From the NCBI GenBank assembly GCA_938075415.1, contig CALJHC010000003.1, positions 806,001-870,000 on the forward strand: DNA of 64,000 nucleotides. Reading direction: 5' to 3'. The DNA is from an uncultured Rubripirellula sp. (GTDB lineage Bacteria > Planctomycetota > Planctomycetia > Pirellulales > Pirellulaceae). A program made the translations under genes and the position numbers. The notes beneath the pieces were generated by a model that was given only the letters and a program-made list of their open reading frames with translations, was not told where the DNA came from and made no database searches. Positions 18,723-27,405 of the stretch are shown in pieces; position 1 is the stretch's first letter, and every line of letters starts with the position of its first letter.

Positions 18723-19225
18723 GGAGAATCCTTGCTCACGAATCAGGACGACATGTCCAATCGCGGAAAACCCGGACGTTACCGAAAAATCCTCTCAGGG
18801 GTCCAGACAAGAACAATTGAATTCTGCGTCCGAGACTAGTCAGCCAGACCAACGGTGCGTTGTTTCACGCACAGCGTTTCACAGTACCGAGCGGACCGGT
18901 AAGAGCCAGAGCTTCATGCAGCCGGAACGACTGGATGAAGCAACCTGCAGAAGCGGCAATTTGGACAAGAGAAGGAGACGGCGTGACCTCGGCAACTTTA
19001 CGACCATTGCGATTGCCCCTGAATTCACATCAAGGATGCTTAAAGATGGCAAATTTTGAAAGTCAGCACTGCCCTACCCTGTTCATCAAAACTGTCTCGT
19101 TTTGAATGATGAAGAACAGGTTTTATGATTCACTCCAAGTATCTAAATCACTCTGAGGAAATAAAAAGCAGATTTTTTAGTGATTGATAGTCAGAGACTG
19201 GGCCATTTTTTTACCAGCTCCAGTT
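18723..19225. other. 503-bp gap between sulfatase and flhA
   Basis: No gene recognised; plus-strand frames here are extensions of the antisense of flhA. An imperfect inverted repeat with TCAAAAC and GTTTTGA arms around a 6-base loop lies at about 19080-19117, downstream of the sulfatase gene. It has no clear T tract on the minus strand, so calling it a terminator would be a guess. The flhA promoter should lie in the right part of the flhA-proximal sequence. Confidence 0.4.
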
Positions 19226-20734
19226 TTATTTTAAGCATTCGCGTAGAGACGAACTGATTTTTGGATGCTCAAGAAATGGATCACCCACCTCACTTGAATA
19301 CTTACTCAAGCCTCTCGCTAGACGGTTAGTCACAGCAACTGTCCCGGGCCGCCCGTAGAAGTTAATCAATTCGTCAGGATCTTCATCTTGGTCGAAGAGC
19401 CAAGGTCGATCATTCACAGACAGCACCAATTTGTATCGTGCGTCAACCGCTGCGATCCAATTAGCTTGGGTACCCGAGTTGCGAAGAAAAGCCATTTTCT
19501 CTGATTTCCCTTGGCCCACTGAACGGAAATCAGGCGACAGGTCACGACCTTGGAATTGTGATGTTGATTCCAAGTCCAACAATCCAAGGATGGTTGGCGT
19601 TACATCAACGGTTCCCATCGGCTGAGCGTAGACCGATGGTATGACGCCACCATTTGGATAACGAATCAACATGGGAACCCTCGCGGATCCCTCGTAGGGA
19701 TTCCCCTTATTCAGACGGTCATGCTCGTAGCACAAATCTCCATGATCAGAAGTCATCATAATGACGGTCGAGTCGATCTTTCCCGACTGTCGCAGCGCGT
19801 CGAGCAGGCGGCCAACGTTGTCATCAATGCACTTCACCATGCCAAAATAGAGGCTCATTTGCTCACCTCGGAAAACGGCATGGTTCTTTCCGCCCGATAA
19901 CCAACGCGGGCCAAGCACGTCGTCCCGGCCATAGGTTCTGGGCGCCAGAAAACGCATGTGCTGGTACATCACGTCGTACGGTGCCCTGACAGTGTTCGGA
20001 CCATGTGGATCTGGATAACTCACCACCATTAGAAAGGGTGACTCCTCTTCTGCTTCGATGACACTGAGGGCGCGATCGGTCAGAAAATCGGTTGAGAAAC
20101 TTGATGCATCGGCATTATCAATCGAGTAACTGGGTTTCCCTCGGTTGTCCAACGAAGCGATTTCTGCCCCGGCAGCAGTCATAGAAAACTTCTTCCAATG
20201 GCCACGATTAAACATGTAGCGTTTCATCTTGAACCCACCATCTACTTTGGGTGACCATTCTGGTTTTCCATCACCACCCAAGTGCCATTTTCCGAGAAAA
20301 GCTGTTCGGTAACCTTCGTCATTCAGTAGTGTCGCCAAGGTAGGCACATCACCTCGTAATGGAAAGTTATTGGTCGGCACACCGGCGTGGTGAGGATACA
20401 AACCCGTGACCATCGCAGCACGACAAGGTGAGCAAACTGGCGCCGTGGCATAAGCGCGTGTGCAAATCACACCTTCCGCAGCGAGACGATCGAGATTTGG
20501 TGTCTCCACGATCGAATCAGGTCCCCACATCTCGGCTTGCTCTTCTGAGAGAAGCGCACGGTAACATCCCAACGTGCGAAAATTGTGCTCATCAGTAACG
20601 ATCAACAACACATTTGGACGGTCCTTCGCAAAGCTGGTATTTGGAAATGCAAGCAGAAGGAGGAAACAAACGCTGATCGAAAAAGCAGGCTTAACAACAC
20701 AAAAACGATTAATAAAACCTGAGATATAAATCAT
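19226..20734 (-). CDS. Exported Cys-type sulfatase
   Basis: A type I sulfatase of 502 residues. The start at 20734 overlaps the stop of the upstream ThuA gene (ATGA), giving an N-terminal signal peptide (KPAFSISVCFLLLLAFPNTSFA). RPNVLLIVTDEHN holds metal-binding Asp residues, APVCSPCRAAMVTG near residue 90 is the C-x-P-x-R motif whose Cys becomes formylglycine, FLGKWHLGG follows, and MTSDHGDLCYEHD near 330 gives the late metal site. Planctomycetes carry many such enzymes for sulfated algal polysaccharides; substrate here is unknown. A longer frame up to 20854 exists but lacks a signal. Confidence 0.92.
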   Translation of the reverse strand: MIYISGFINRFCVVKPAFSISVCFLLLLAFPNTSFAKDRPNVLLIVTDEHNFRTLGCYRALLSEEQAEMWGPDSIVETPNLDRLAAEGVICTRAYATAPVCSPCRAAMVTGLYPHHAGVPTNNFPLRGDVPTLATLLNDEGYRTAFLGKWHLGGDGKPEWSPKVDGGFKMKRYMFNRGHWKKFSMTAAGAEIASLDNRGKPSYSIDNADASSFSTDFLTDRALSVIEAEEESPFLMVVSYPDPHGPNTVRAPYDVMYQHMRFLAPRTYGRDDVLGPRWLSGGKNHAVFRGEQMSLYFGMVKCIDDNVGRLLDALRQSGKIDSTVIMMTSDHGDLCYEHDRLNKGNPYEGSARVPMLIRYPNGGVIPSVYAQPMGTVDVTPTILGLLDLESTSQFQGRDLSPDFRSVGQGKSEKMAFLRNSGTQANWIAAVDARYKLVLSVNDRPWLFDQDEDPDELINFYGRPGTVAVTNRLARGLSKYSSEVGDPFLEHPKISSSLRECLK

Positions 20735-21495
20735 TCCAAACCCCATTGGATAGCGTTGAAAAGCAAAAGTGGTAGGAGATCTCCGCCAAAATCTGAGGGA
20801 TGACCCAAGGATGTATAGAAAGATCGACCACCGTCTCGACGCTGGTACGTCCAAGCAATTGGTTCGGCGGGATGACCCTCTACCTCCCCATATAAAACAG
20901 GTATTGCAGACTCTGCCAACGGAGACACCTTGTAAAGCGAACCAGAGGACGTCCTTTCGCGGGAGAACCGAATCCCCTTCAGCAATTTCCTCGAAACTGT
21001 AGATAATTTCTTAGAAGAATGAATCGTCACACTTAGATCATTACCGTGGTGATTGGTGTAGTTGCCTCCAAAGACTTGCTTATCAAACTCTGGCCATACT
21101 GACCGTCCATTGGGTGGATCACCGCGACGCAAAGAAAAAGCGTGGCTGGCAGTACGCAATCCTACCAACGGCTTACCTGAATGAACGTAATCTTGAATCA
21201 TTGCCAATTGAGAAGTGGGCAGAGTTCGGCGCCGGACACTGATGACAAGTAAATCAGCGGATTTGATGATCGCAAGATTATCGAACTGATTTGGATCACT
21301 AGGGGTTGGTTGAACAAACGTCACATCAAACCCAGCCAGATACTGGTCTGCAAATGCAGGTAAAGTCTTCGCCGTCTCATACTCTCCTTCAGCTACAAGA
21401 AAGACAATCTTCTTTAATCCACCACTGTCAGCCGCAACTTCATTAGATTTTGCGAAGAGACACACAACCAGAAACAGGAGAACTGTCCGACTCAT
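20731..21495 (-). CDS. Secreted ThuA-domain protein
   Basis: A 254-residue ThuA-like (class-I glutamine-amidotransferase fold) protein. ATG 21495 is best because GGAGAG lies seven bases upstream; ATG 21501 is too close to it. A signal peptide (MSRTVLLFLVVCLFAKSNEVAA) is followed by KIVFLVAEGEYETAKTLPAFA, SADLLVISVRRRTLP, GKPLVGLRTASHAF, FGGNYTNHHGND and, near the C-terminus, RSFYTSLGHPSDF and LLFNAIQWGL. ThuA proteins are linked to carbohydrate use but lack an agreed activity. The gene is translationally coupled to the sulfatase by ATGA, suggesting a shared substrate. Confidence 0.87.
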   Translation of the reverse strand: MSRTVLLFLVVCLFAKSNEVAADSGGLKKIVFLVAEGEYETAKTLPAFADQYLAGFDVTFVQPTPSDPNQFDNLAIIKSADLLVISVRRRTLPTSQLAMIQDYVHSGKPLVGLRTASHAFSLRRGDPPNGRSVWPEFDKQVFGGNYTNHHGNDLSVTIHSSKKLSTVSRKLLKGIRFSRERTSSGSLYKVSPLAESAIPVLYGEVEGHPAEPIAWTYQRRDGGRSFYTSLGHPSDFGGDLLPLLLFNAIQWGLE

Positions 21496-21603
21496 TGTCA
21501 TTCTCTCCAAATATCGAGCAGAGGAATCAAAGTATCAAACCAAATAGCCACCACATTCACCAAGAATCTCACGGGATGACCTATCTGAAATTCGGCAACG
21601 CCT

Positions 21604-22782
21604 CTAAGCCTTTTTAGCAGGCAAATGCCGAAGCTTCAAAACTCCATCAGTCCTGCCAATAGCTTCCAAGGTCGCATCATCTATCCCCTCATCTAAATCA
21701 ATAATCGTGTAAGCAATCTCACCACGAGACTTGTTGAGGAGATCCGCAATATTCAATCCAGCATTTGCGAGAATTGTTGAAATCTGACCGACCATATTTG
21801 GCACATTTGCATTGGCAATCGTGATACGACTACCACCATTGCGAGGCATCATCGCTTCTGGAAAGTTCACTGAGTTTCGGACAGTTCCGTCTTCGAGATA
21901 ATCACGGAGACTATCGGCCACCATCACGGCGCAGTTTTCCTCCGCCTCATTGGTGCTAGCGCCAAGGTGTGGGAACGCAAGGACTTTTGGGTGAGCAAGC
22001 ATCGCACCTGTGGGAAAGTCGCAAACATAGGAATGAAGATGCCCATCCTCCAACGCAGCAACCACAGCCTGCTCATCACAGATACCGCCCCGAGCTAAGT
22101 TCACCAGGATCCCGCCTTTGGGCATCATTTTAATCCGCTCTGCACTCACCAACCCCTTGGTAGCATCCAGTAGCGGCACATGGACAGATACACAATCACA
22201 CTGAGAGAACAGGTGGTCGATACTCACTGCCTGCTTCACTCCACTGGATAGCTGCCACGCGCTCTGAACCGAGATCGACGGATCATAACCGACAACTTTC
22301 ATACCCAAAGAAAGTGCCGCGTTGGCGACACGTAATCCGATAGCACCCAGCCCAATTACACCGAGCGTTTTCGATGGCAATTCCGACCCGACAAAATTCT
22401 TTTTCCCTGATTCCACAGCGACAGAAATCTCACTGTCATCCCCGCTGAGACCCGAAGCAAAACTCATCGCAGCTGAAACGTTTCGAGAAGCCATCAAAAG
22501 GCCTGTTAAAACCAATTCCTTCACCGCATTGGCGTTCGCACCAGGTGCGTTGAATACCGGAACACCAAGTTCAGTCATTCTGGCCACAGGAATGTTATTG
22601 ACGCCTGCTCCTGCTCGCCCGATTGCCGCCACCGTCTGGGGAATCTCCATGTCATGCATCTTGAATGAGCGAAGCATGATCGCATCAGGGGAGCTGATTT
22701 CTGAAGCTACCTCGTAACTTTCGCGTGGCAGACGCTGTAAACCTTGAACGGAAATATTGTTGAGAGTCAGGATTTTATACAT
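21604..22782 (-). CDS. serA: D-3-phosphoglycerate dehydrogenase
   Basis: A 392-residue NAD-dependent 2-hydroxyacid dehydrogenase with a C-terminal ACT domain, the short SerA form starting phosphoserine synthesis. RAGAGVNNIPV, GVPVFNAPGANANAVKELVL, the Rossmann motif LGVIGLGAIGLRVANAA (near 140), NLARGGICDEQAVVAALEDG (catalytic Arg/Glu) and FPHLGASTNEAEENCA (catalytic His) are visible. The ACT segment (VGQISTILANAGLNIADLLNKSRGEIAYTIIDLD) probably senses serine. The gene lies directly downstream of serC, 122 bp apart. Confidence 0.94.
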   Translation of the reverse strand: MYKILTLNNISVQGLQRLPRESYEVASEISSPDAIMLRSFKMHDMEIPQTVAAIGRAGAGVNNIPVARMTELGVPVFNAPGANANAVKELVLTGLLMASRNVSAAMSFASGLSGDDSEISVAVESGKKNFVGSELPSKTLGVIGLGAIGLRVANAALSLGMKVVGYDPSISVQSAWQLSSGVKQAVSIDHLFSQCDCVSVHVPLLDATKGLVSAERIKMMPKGGILVNLARGGICDEQAVVAALEDGHLHSYVCDFPTGAMLAHPKVLAFPHLGASTNEAEENCAVMVADSLRDYLEDGTVRNSVNFPEAMMPRNGGSRITIANANVPNMVGQISTILANAGLNIADLLNKSRGEIAYTIIDLDEGIDDATLEAIGRTDGVLKLRHLPAKKA

Positions 22783-22904
22783 CGAACTCTTAAAACTGCT
22801 TTATTTGATGAAAGAAGAAGGTGAAAGCAAACAATCGAACAGCCGCACATACTTAGCGACCTCGACAAACAACCACACAAACCCAATTGAAACCAAACAG
22901 CTTT

Positions 22905-24017
22905 CTAGCGATTGGCATTAGCAAAATCTGTCATGAAGGAAGCGAGAGTTGTCACACCCTCAAGTGGCATCGCATTATAGATACTTGCCCGAATACCACC
23001 GACGCTACGATGTCCCTTCAAGCTGTCGAGGCCCTGCGATGCAGCCTCTGAGATAAATTTAGCCTGCAACTGATCCGAAGGAAGGTTAAAGGTAACATTC
23101 ATCTTCGACCGACAATCGTTCTGAGCATGTCCTCGATAGAATGAATCACTGCTATCAATGGTTTCGTATAAAAGCGAGGCTTTGCTGCAGTTCAAGGATT
23201 CTATCGCCTTTAATCCACCGATTTCATCCTGCAACCAATGGGCAATCTTTCCCAACATGTAAACGGCAAATGTTGGAGGTGTATTCCACATCGAATCCGC
23301 CGAGGCGTGGTTTCGGTAATTTAAATAACCCGGTAATGAGTCATCGGCTCGCTCCAACAAGTCTTTACGAATCACAACGACCGTTACGCCAGCAGGACCG
23401 GCATTCTTCTGAGCGCAGGCATAGAGAATTCCATATTGGTCAATGGGCAGCGGTCGGGATAGAAAATCACTCGACGCATCACAAACGAGCGGAACTGAAT
23501 CAGGACAATTTGGCTCAGACTGAAACTGCACCCCTTGAATCGTCTCATTGCTGCAGTAGTAAAGGTATGCCGCTTCCTCTGAAACCAATTGACTGCCCGC
23601 TGTTGGCAGATCGCAAAAGTTACCATCACTGCCATCAAAACCCAGAGTTACCTCACCCTCCTTCTTTGCCTCAGCTATGGCTTTCTTACTCCAAGAGCCC
23701 GTTACAAGATAACTAGCTGACTTCCCTGTTCCCTTGAGCAGATTTGCCGGGACCATTGAAAATTGCAAGGCAGACCCACCCTGCAAAAACAAAATGGCAT
23801 AGTCGTCCGGGACAGCCATCAGATTTCTCAGCGTTAACTCTGCGTCGGCAGCAATTTCGGTGAAAATCTTACTTCGATGGCTAATCTCCATCACAGAAGC
23901 ACCCGCGCCGGGGTAGCACAATAGTTCTTCTTGCACTTGCTGAAGTACTGATAGCGGGATGGTGGCTGGGCCAGCCGAAAAGTTGAAAACGCGTTGCTCG
24001 ACAGCGTTGGCGTTCAT
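22905..24017 (-). CDS. serC: Phosphoserine aminotransferase
   Basis: SerC (370 residues) is the PLP-dependent transaminase making 3-phosphoserine from 3-phosphohydroxypyruvate. VFNFSAGPATIPLSVLQQ at the N-terminus, MEISHRSKIF near 43, FLQGGSALQFSMVP near 75, CDASSDFLSRPL (PLP Asp) near 178, YACAQKNAGPAGVTVVVI (Schiff-base Lys) near 195, and GHRSVGGIRASIYNAMP near the C-terminus are diagnostic. Upstream of serA in the same direction, so the two consecutive pathway steps are probably cotranscribed. Confidence 0.96.
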   Translation of the reverse strand: MNANAVEQRVFNFSAGPATIPLSVLQQVQEELLCYPGAGASVMEISHRSKIFTEIAADAELTLRNLMAVPDDYAILFLQGGSALQFSMVPANLLKGTGKSASYLVTGSWSKKAIAEAKKEGEVTLGFDGSDGNFCDLPTAGSQLVSEEAAYLYYCSNETIQGVQFQSEPNCPDSVPLVCDASSDFLSRPLPIDQYGILYACAQKNAGPAGVTVVVIRKDLLERADDSLPGYLNYRNHASADSMWNTPPTFAVYMLGKIAHWLQDEIGGLKAIESLNCSKASLLYETIDSSDSFYRGHAQNDCRSKMNVTFNLPSDQLQAKFISEAASQGLDSLKGHRSVGGIRASIYNAMPLEGVTTLASFMTDFANANR

Positions 24018-24163
24018 CTTGGTTCGATTCCTACAGGTCCGAGAATTTGGTTTTTGGCTGAAACAAGTGACGCATTGAAATCACGTCGAACTGATCAGGA
24101 CTTGGATTGTAAACTTGCTTCAGGAAGTTCGGAAGGTTCCCCAACCTCGCGAAATGGAATGAT

Positions 24164-24298
24164 TCAACCTTCCCGTGCAGTTGCCCCCCCATTGGCCCCT
24201 AAAAACCGCACTTTCCAACTTGGCTTTTCCATCTTGCGAATCAACAAAACATCATTGTCTGCAGGCGGAACCGGCAAGAAACCAAGATGATTAACCAC
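24164..24298 (-). CDS. Possible 44-residue protein upstream of serC
   Basis: In the 430-bp gap upstream of serC a minus-strand frame ends TGA at 24164 and is open back to about 24370. The only plausible starts are GTG at 24298 or 24310. The deduced sequence (NHLGFLPVPPADNDVLLIRKM, ending RFLGANGGATAREG) has protein-like composition. No ribosome binding site is clear and no family recognised; it might also be a fragment of a longer decayed gene. Confidence 0.3.
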   Translation of the reverse strand: MVNHLGFLPVPPADNDVLLIRKMEKPSWKVRFLGANGGATAREG

Positions 24299-24448
24299 TA
24301 ACGTGGATGACACCCACCATCTGATCGTGGAGTAATTGGCAGTATCGAACAGAATGATTTTCGCACTGGGCTAGGCTGTGACCCTCTCGATGATACTCCC
24401 GAGATCGATGATCTTGATTCGACCAGCAATAAGTCAGCTTTGTCCGCG
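24299..24448. other. Rest of the gap between the NYN gene and serC
   Basis: The gap 24018-24448 is 431 bp in all. Apart from the short frame at 24164-24298 no gene, hairpin terminator or repeat was recognised on either strand. The serC promoter is likely between 24018 and 24163. Confidence 0.4.
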
Positions 24449-25000
24449 CTACAAATCAAACTCTTTCATCCACTGATCAATTTCTGGCTGGCTCAACTTC
24501 GGCTCTGCAAAGTCACCGCTATCACTGCCCTGCCCTTCCCTCTTCGCTTCACTCAATCGCTCAAAAACTCCGGGAGCTAACCCAATCTGCCCTTCCAAGA
24601 GACGATCGAGCCAATCCTCCGAATCATAAACGGTGGCCGATCTCCTCCTCGCTGCTGCCTGTAGCCGATGATCACTAGAAACGAGCGTCAAACGCTTGGG
24701 AGTTGCGTTGCCATCAATGAGTTCCTCCAGCAAGTCATCAGCCTCCGGGTAGTCGGTGGCGAAGCGAACAGTGATTCCTGAGACGAGGTAACAGTTGTCC
24801 CGATCGGCAGGCGGATTGACCGCATCAAAAACAAGGCAGGTCCTTTGTCGCACAAGGTGGGGCAAATGTTGGAATAATCTGTTCAACAAGAGGTCACGCT
24901 CACGCTCCAGCCAACGATGATCCGATCCACGACCCGGAGGTGCTATTGGTGAAATAACGTTGTAACCGTCAATTAACAAAACACTGTTTGAAGGATTCAA
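24449..25000 (-). CDS. NYN-domain (YacP-like) PIN-fold nuclease
   Basis: A 183-residue protein of the NYN/YacP family of putative RNA-processing endonucleases. VLLIDGYNVI (residues 7-16) is the first acidic motif; LVFDAVNPP near 60, TDYPEADDLLEELI near 85 and RLTLVSSDHRLQAAARRRSATVYDSEDWL near 103-131 supply the remaining conserved acidic residues. The start is TTG at 25000 with GAGGA ten bases upstream; the only nearby ATG is in another frame. The gene may be involved in rRNA or mRNA decay, by family analogy only. Confidence 0.82.
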   Translation of the reverse strand: MNPSNSVLLIDGYNVISPIAPPGRGSDHRWLERERDLLLNRLFQHLPHLVRQRTCLVFDAVNPPADRDNCYLVSGITVRFATDYPEADDLLEELIDGNATPKRLTLVSSDHRLQAAARRRSATVYDSEDWLDRLLEGQIGLAPGVFERLSEAKREGQGSDSGDFAEPKLSQPEIDQWMKEFDL

Positions 25001-25251
25001 GAGTGTCCATTCCTCGAAAGCGTCGGCTAATACTTACTAAAGACAGTACGTACGAAAAAGAAATTCTCAGGTGACTGAAACATCATCAAGGGCTCGGAAG
25101 GATCCATGTCAACAAGACAGCGAAAGCAGATTCGCGGCTTGATCAGTTACCATCATCTATGAAGCTGGCCGGAACAGATCAGCTTTCACATTACAGCTAT
25201 TGAAGAAATTAATCAAAAACAATTCTCGATTCATCAAAGTTGCAAAACCGA

Positions 25252-26019
25252 CTAATGATCGGGATAGTCAACTCTGAGTAAAAACAAACCATGCGGGGGT
25301 GCCGTGGGACCCGCAATCGAACGATCCTTCGCATCTAAAATTGATTGAATCCATTCCGGCTTTTGTTTTCCAGATCCAACCTCAACCAATGAGCCCACAA
25401 TATTTCTAACCATATTATAAAGGAATCCATTAGCTTCTATCTCAATCGCCACTGAGACACCTTCGCTTGATTCCAAGTAGCTTTGCTCGAAAACGTCGCA
25501 AGCGTAAACCGTGCGAATAGTAGTTTTCCGTTCAGCACCAGTGGCTTGGAAGCTCGCAAAATCTTTCTCTCCCACGATATATTTTGCAGCCTCACACATT
25601 CGGTTGACACTGATCGACTTTCGCAAACGCCAACGATAACGTCTCTGAAATGGACTACTCACACCACCAACCTGTAGCTGATATCGATAGCGCTTACGCG
25701 CCGCGTCCCTGATAGCATGAAAGTCATCTTGAATGACCTCGGAATCCCGTACAACGATGTCCTCAGGAAGCTTTGTATTCAATGCCAACGAGAGTCGCTC
25801 AGGATCTCCGCTAAAATTTAATCGACAACTGACAACTTGACCAATCGCGTGAACTCCAGCATCCGTGCGACCGCTGCCGATAACGGAAACGGGCTCGTTT
25901 GAGACAGCTGACAAAGCTTCTTGAAGCGCACCTTGAATAGTTGCCTCTCCTGGCTGGACCTGCCAGCCGGAATAACGAGTCCCCTCGTAAGCAATGGTGA
26001 GCTTAAACGTGCGTTGCAA
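25252..26019 (-). CDS. truA: tRNA pseudouridine(38-40) synthase
   Basis: TruA (255 residues) isomerises uridines 38-40 in the anticodon arm of tRNA. FKLTIAYEGTRYSGWQVQPGEATIQGALQEAL near the start, SGRTDAGVHAIGQVV with the catalytic Asp near residue 52, and the C-terminal FLYNMVRNIVGSLVEVG near 205 are all family signatures. The start is TTG at 26019 with GGGAG seven bases upstream. asd lies 85 bp upstream in the same direction, an order found in other bacteria. Confidence 0.95.
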   Translation of the reverse strand: MQRTFKLTIAYEGTRYSGWQVQPGEATIQGALQEALSAVSNEPVSVIGSGRTDAGVHAIGQVVSCRLNFSGDPERLSLALNTKLPEDIVVRDSEVIQDDFHAIRDAARKRYRYQLQVGGVSSPFQRRYRWRLRKSISVNRMCEAAKYIVGEKDFASFQATGAERKTTIRTVYACDVFEQSYLESSEGVSVAIEIEANGFLYNMVRNIVGSLVEVGSGKQKPEWIQSILDAKDRSIAGPTAPPHGLFLLRVDYPDH

Positions 26020-26104
26020 TGAATGGCTCCCGTCATCAGGACCAAAACGTTCTCGGCGGCACCCTTAGAAATGGGCAGCTCGAGCCAATGGAACTCTATG
26101 ATCG

Positions 26105-27112
26105 CTATCTCGACTTTTCCTGCAGTAACTCGGCAATCTGGACTGCATTGGTCGCAGCACCTTTACGCAAGTTATCGCTGACACACCAAAACGCCAAACT
26201 ATTTGGACCGCTGATATCTCGTCGAATACGACCAACAAAAACATCATCCTTGCCTTCACAGTCCCTCGGCATTGGATACAACCCCTCGTCGAGATTATCC
26301 AAAACAGTGACACCCTCTGCTTCTTCGAATAATTTTCGTGATTCAGCAACTGAAACAGGACGCTCTGTTTCCACTAAAATTGATTCACTATGTCCGATCG
26401 TTACGGGAACTCTGACACAAGTCGGGCAAACCTGAATTGAATCATCACCCATAATCTTTCGAGTCTCATACACCATCTTCATCTCCTCACTGGTGTAACC
26501 CTCGAACTTATCTGAACCGATTTGTGGAATTAAATTGAATCCAATCGGGTGCTGAAATGTAGCAGGCGCGAGCGTTTTACCATCCAACTCGCCGCGGACA
26601 CTGGCAAACAATTCTTCATTACCTGCTGTTCCAGCCCCGCTGGTTGCTTGATAAGTGCTGACAACCACTCGTTTAACCTTAGCAAAACGATGCAAAGGAG
26701 CCAGTGCCACCACCATTTGAGTCGTGCTGCAGTTCGGACTAGCAATGATCCCTTCATGCAAGTTGACCGCCTCAGGATTGACCTCCGGGATCACTAGCGG
26801 AACCTTTGGATCCATTCTCCAGTATCCACTCTCATCAACAACGACCGCACCCGCCCCGACTGCCCATGGAGCAAACTCTTTCGATACATCATCCGGGGTG
26901 CTGGCAATCACCACATCGATTCCCTCAAAAGCTGACGGCTCAAGAAGTTCCACTGGTACGGTTTGACCAGCGACATCCACCTTCATGCCAACCGAACGCT
27001 TGGAAGCCAGTAATTTCAATTGGCGATACTGAAATTTTCGTTGCACCAATTGCTCAAGGACAATTCTTCCAACGGCGCCAGTGGCACCAACTAATGCAAT
27101 ATTTTCGTACAC
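26105..27112 (-). CDS. asd: Aspartate-semialdehyde dehydrogenase
   Basis: Asd (335 residues) reduces aspartyl phosphate with NADPH, leading to lysine/diaminopimelate, threonine and methionine. IALVGATGAVGRIVLEQL is the N-terminal nucleotide loop, SPNCSTTQMVVAL near 128 carries the catalytic Cys, YQATSGAGTAG near 155 follows, and VPVTIGHSESILVE near 235 holds the catalytic His. The start is GTG at 27112, giving the expected start immediately before the nucleotide loop. Upstream of truA. Confidence 0.95.
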   Translation of the reverse strand: MYENIALVGATGAVGRIVLEQLVQRKFQYRQLKLLASKRSVGMKVDVAGQTVPVELLEPSAFEGIDVVIASTPDDVSKEFAPWAVGAGAVVVDESGYWRMDPKVPLVIPEVNPEAVNLHEGIIASPNCSTTQMVVALAPLHRFAKVKRVVVSTYQATSGAGTAGNEELFASVRGELDGKTLAPATFQHPIGFNLIPQIGSDKFEGYTSEEMKMVYETRKIMGDDSIQVCPTCVRVPVTIGHSESILVETERPVSVAESRKLFEEAEGVTVLDNLDEGLYPMPRDCEGKDDVFVGRIRRDISGPNSLAFWCVSDNLRKGAATNAVQIAELLQEKSR

Positions 27113-27405
27113 AATTAAGAACGGGGGTTGAAACGTTTAAGAATGCCTGCGAAGTCAAATCGCCTTTGCGACCAACTGAGGATCAGTTTGGCTCAAGCAA
27201 TTCGATATGATCCCAAAACGACAAAAAGACGCAACGTCTGAGCACAGAACTCAATCACCTTCCTGCATTAAAAATGGCCTCGCGGCAAAAGAACAAGGCT
27301 TCACTGAATCAAATAAGGGAGACCATTCGGTCGAGTTCTCCCACCCATGATACTTACGTGTTGGGAAGGTGAAACAGATGATCCCCCGCGGACATCATCA
27401 AGAAC

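Noticed and set aside
18352..19059. 235-codon plus-strand frame overlapping the start of flhA
   Set aside because: It is antisense to a well-supported flhA, has no ribosome binding site and a basic, low-information composition; a shadow frame.
24018..24035. GGTTCGATTCC resembling a tRNA T-arm
   Set aside because: The flanking bases do not form the 5-bp stem and no acceptor or anticodon arm is present.
25027..25107. 26-codon minus-strand ORF between truA and the NYN gene
   Set aside because: Too short, no ribosome binding site; only composition suggested coding.
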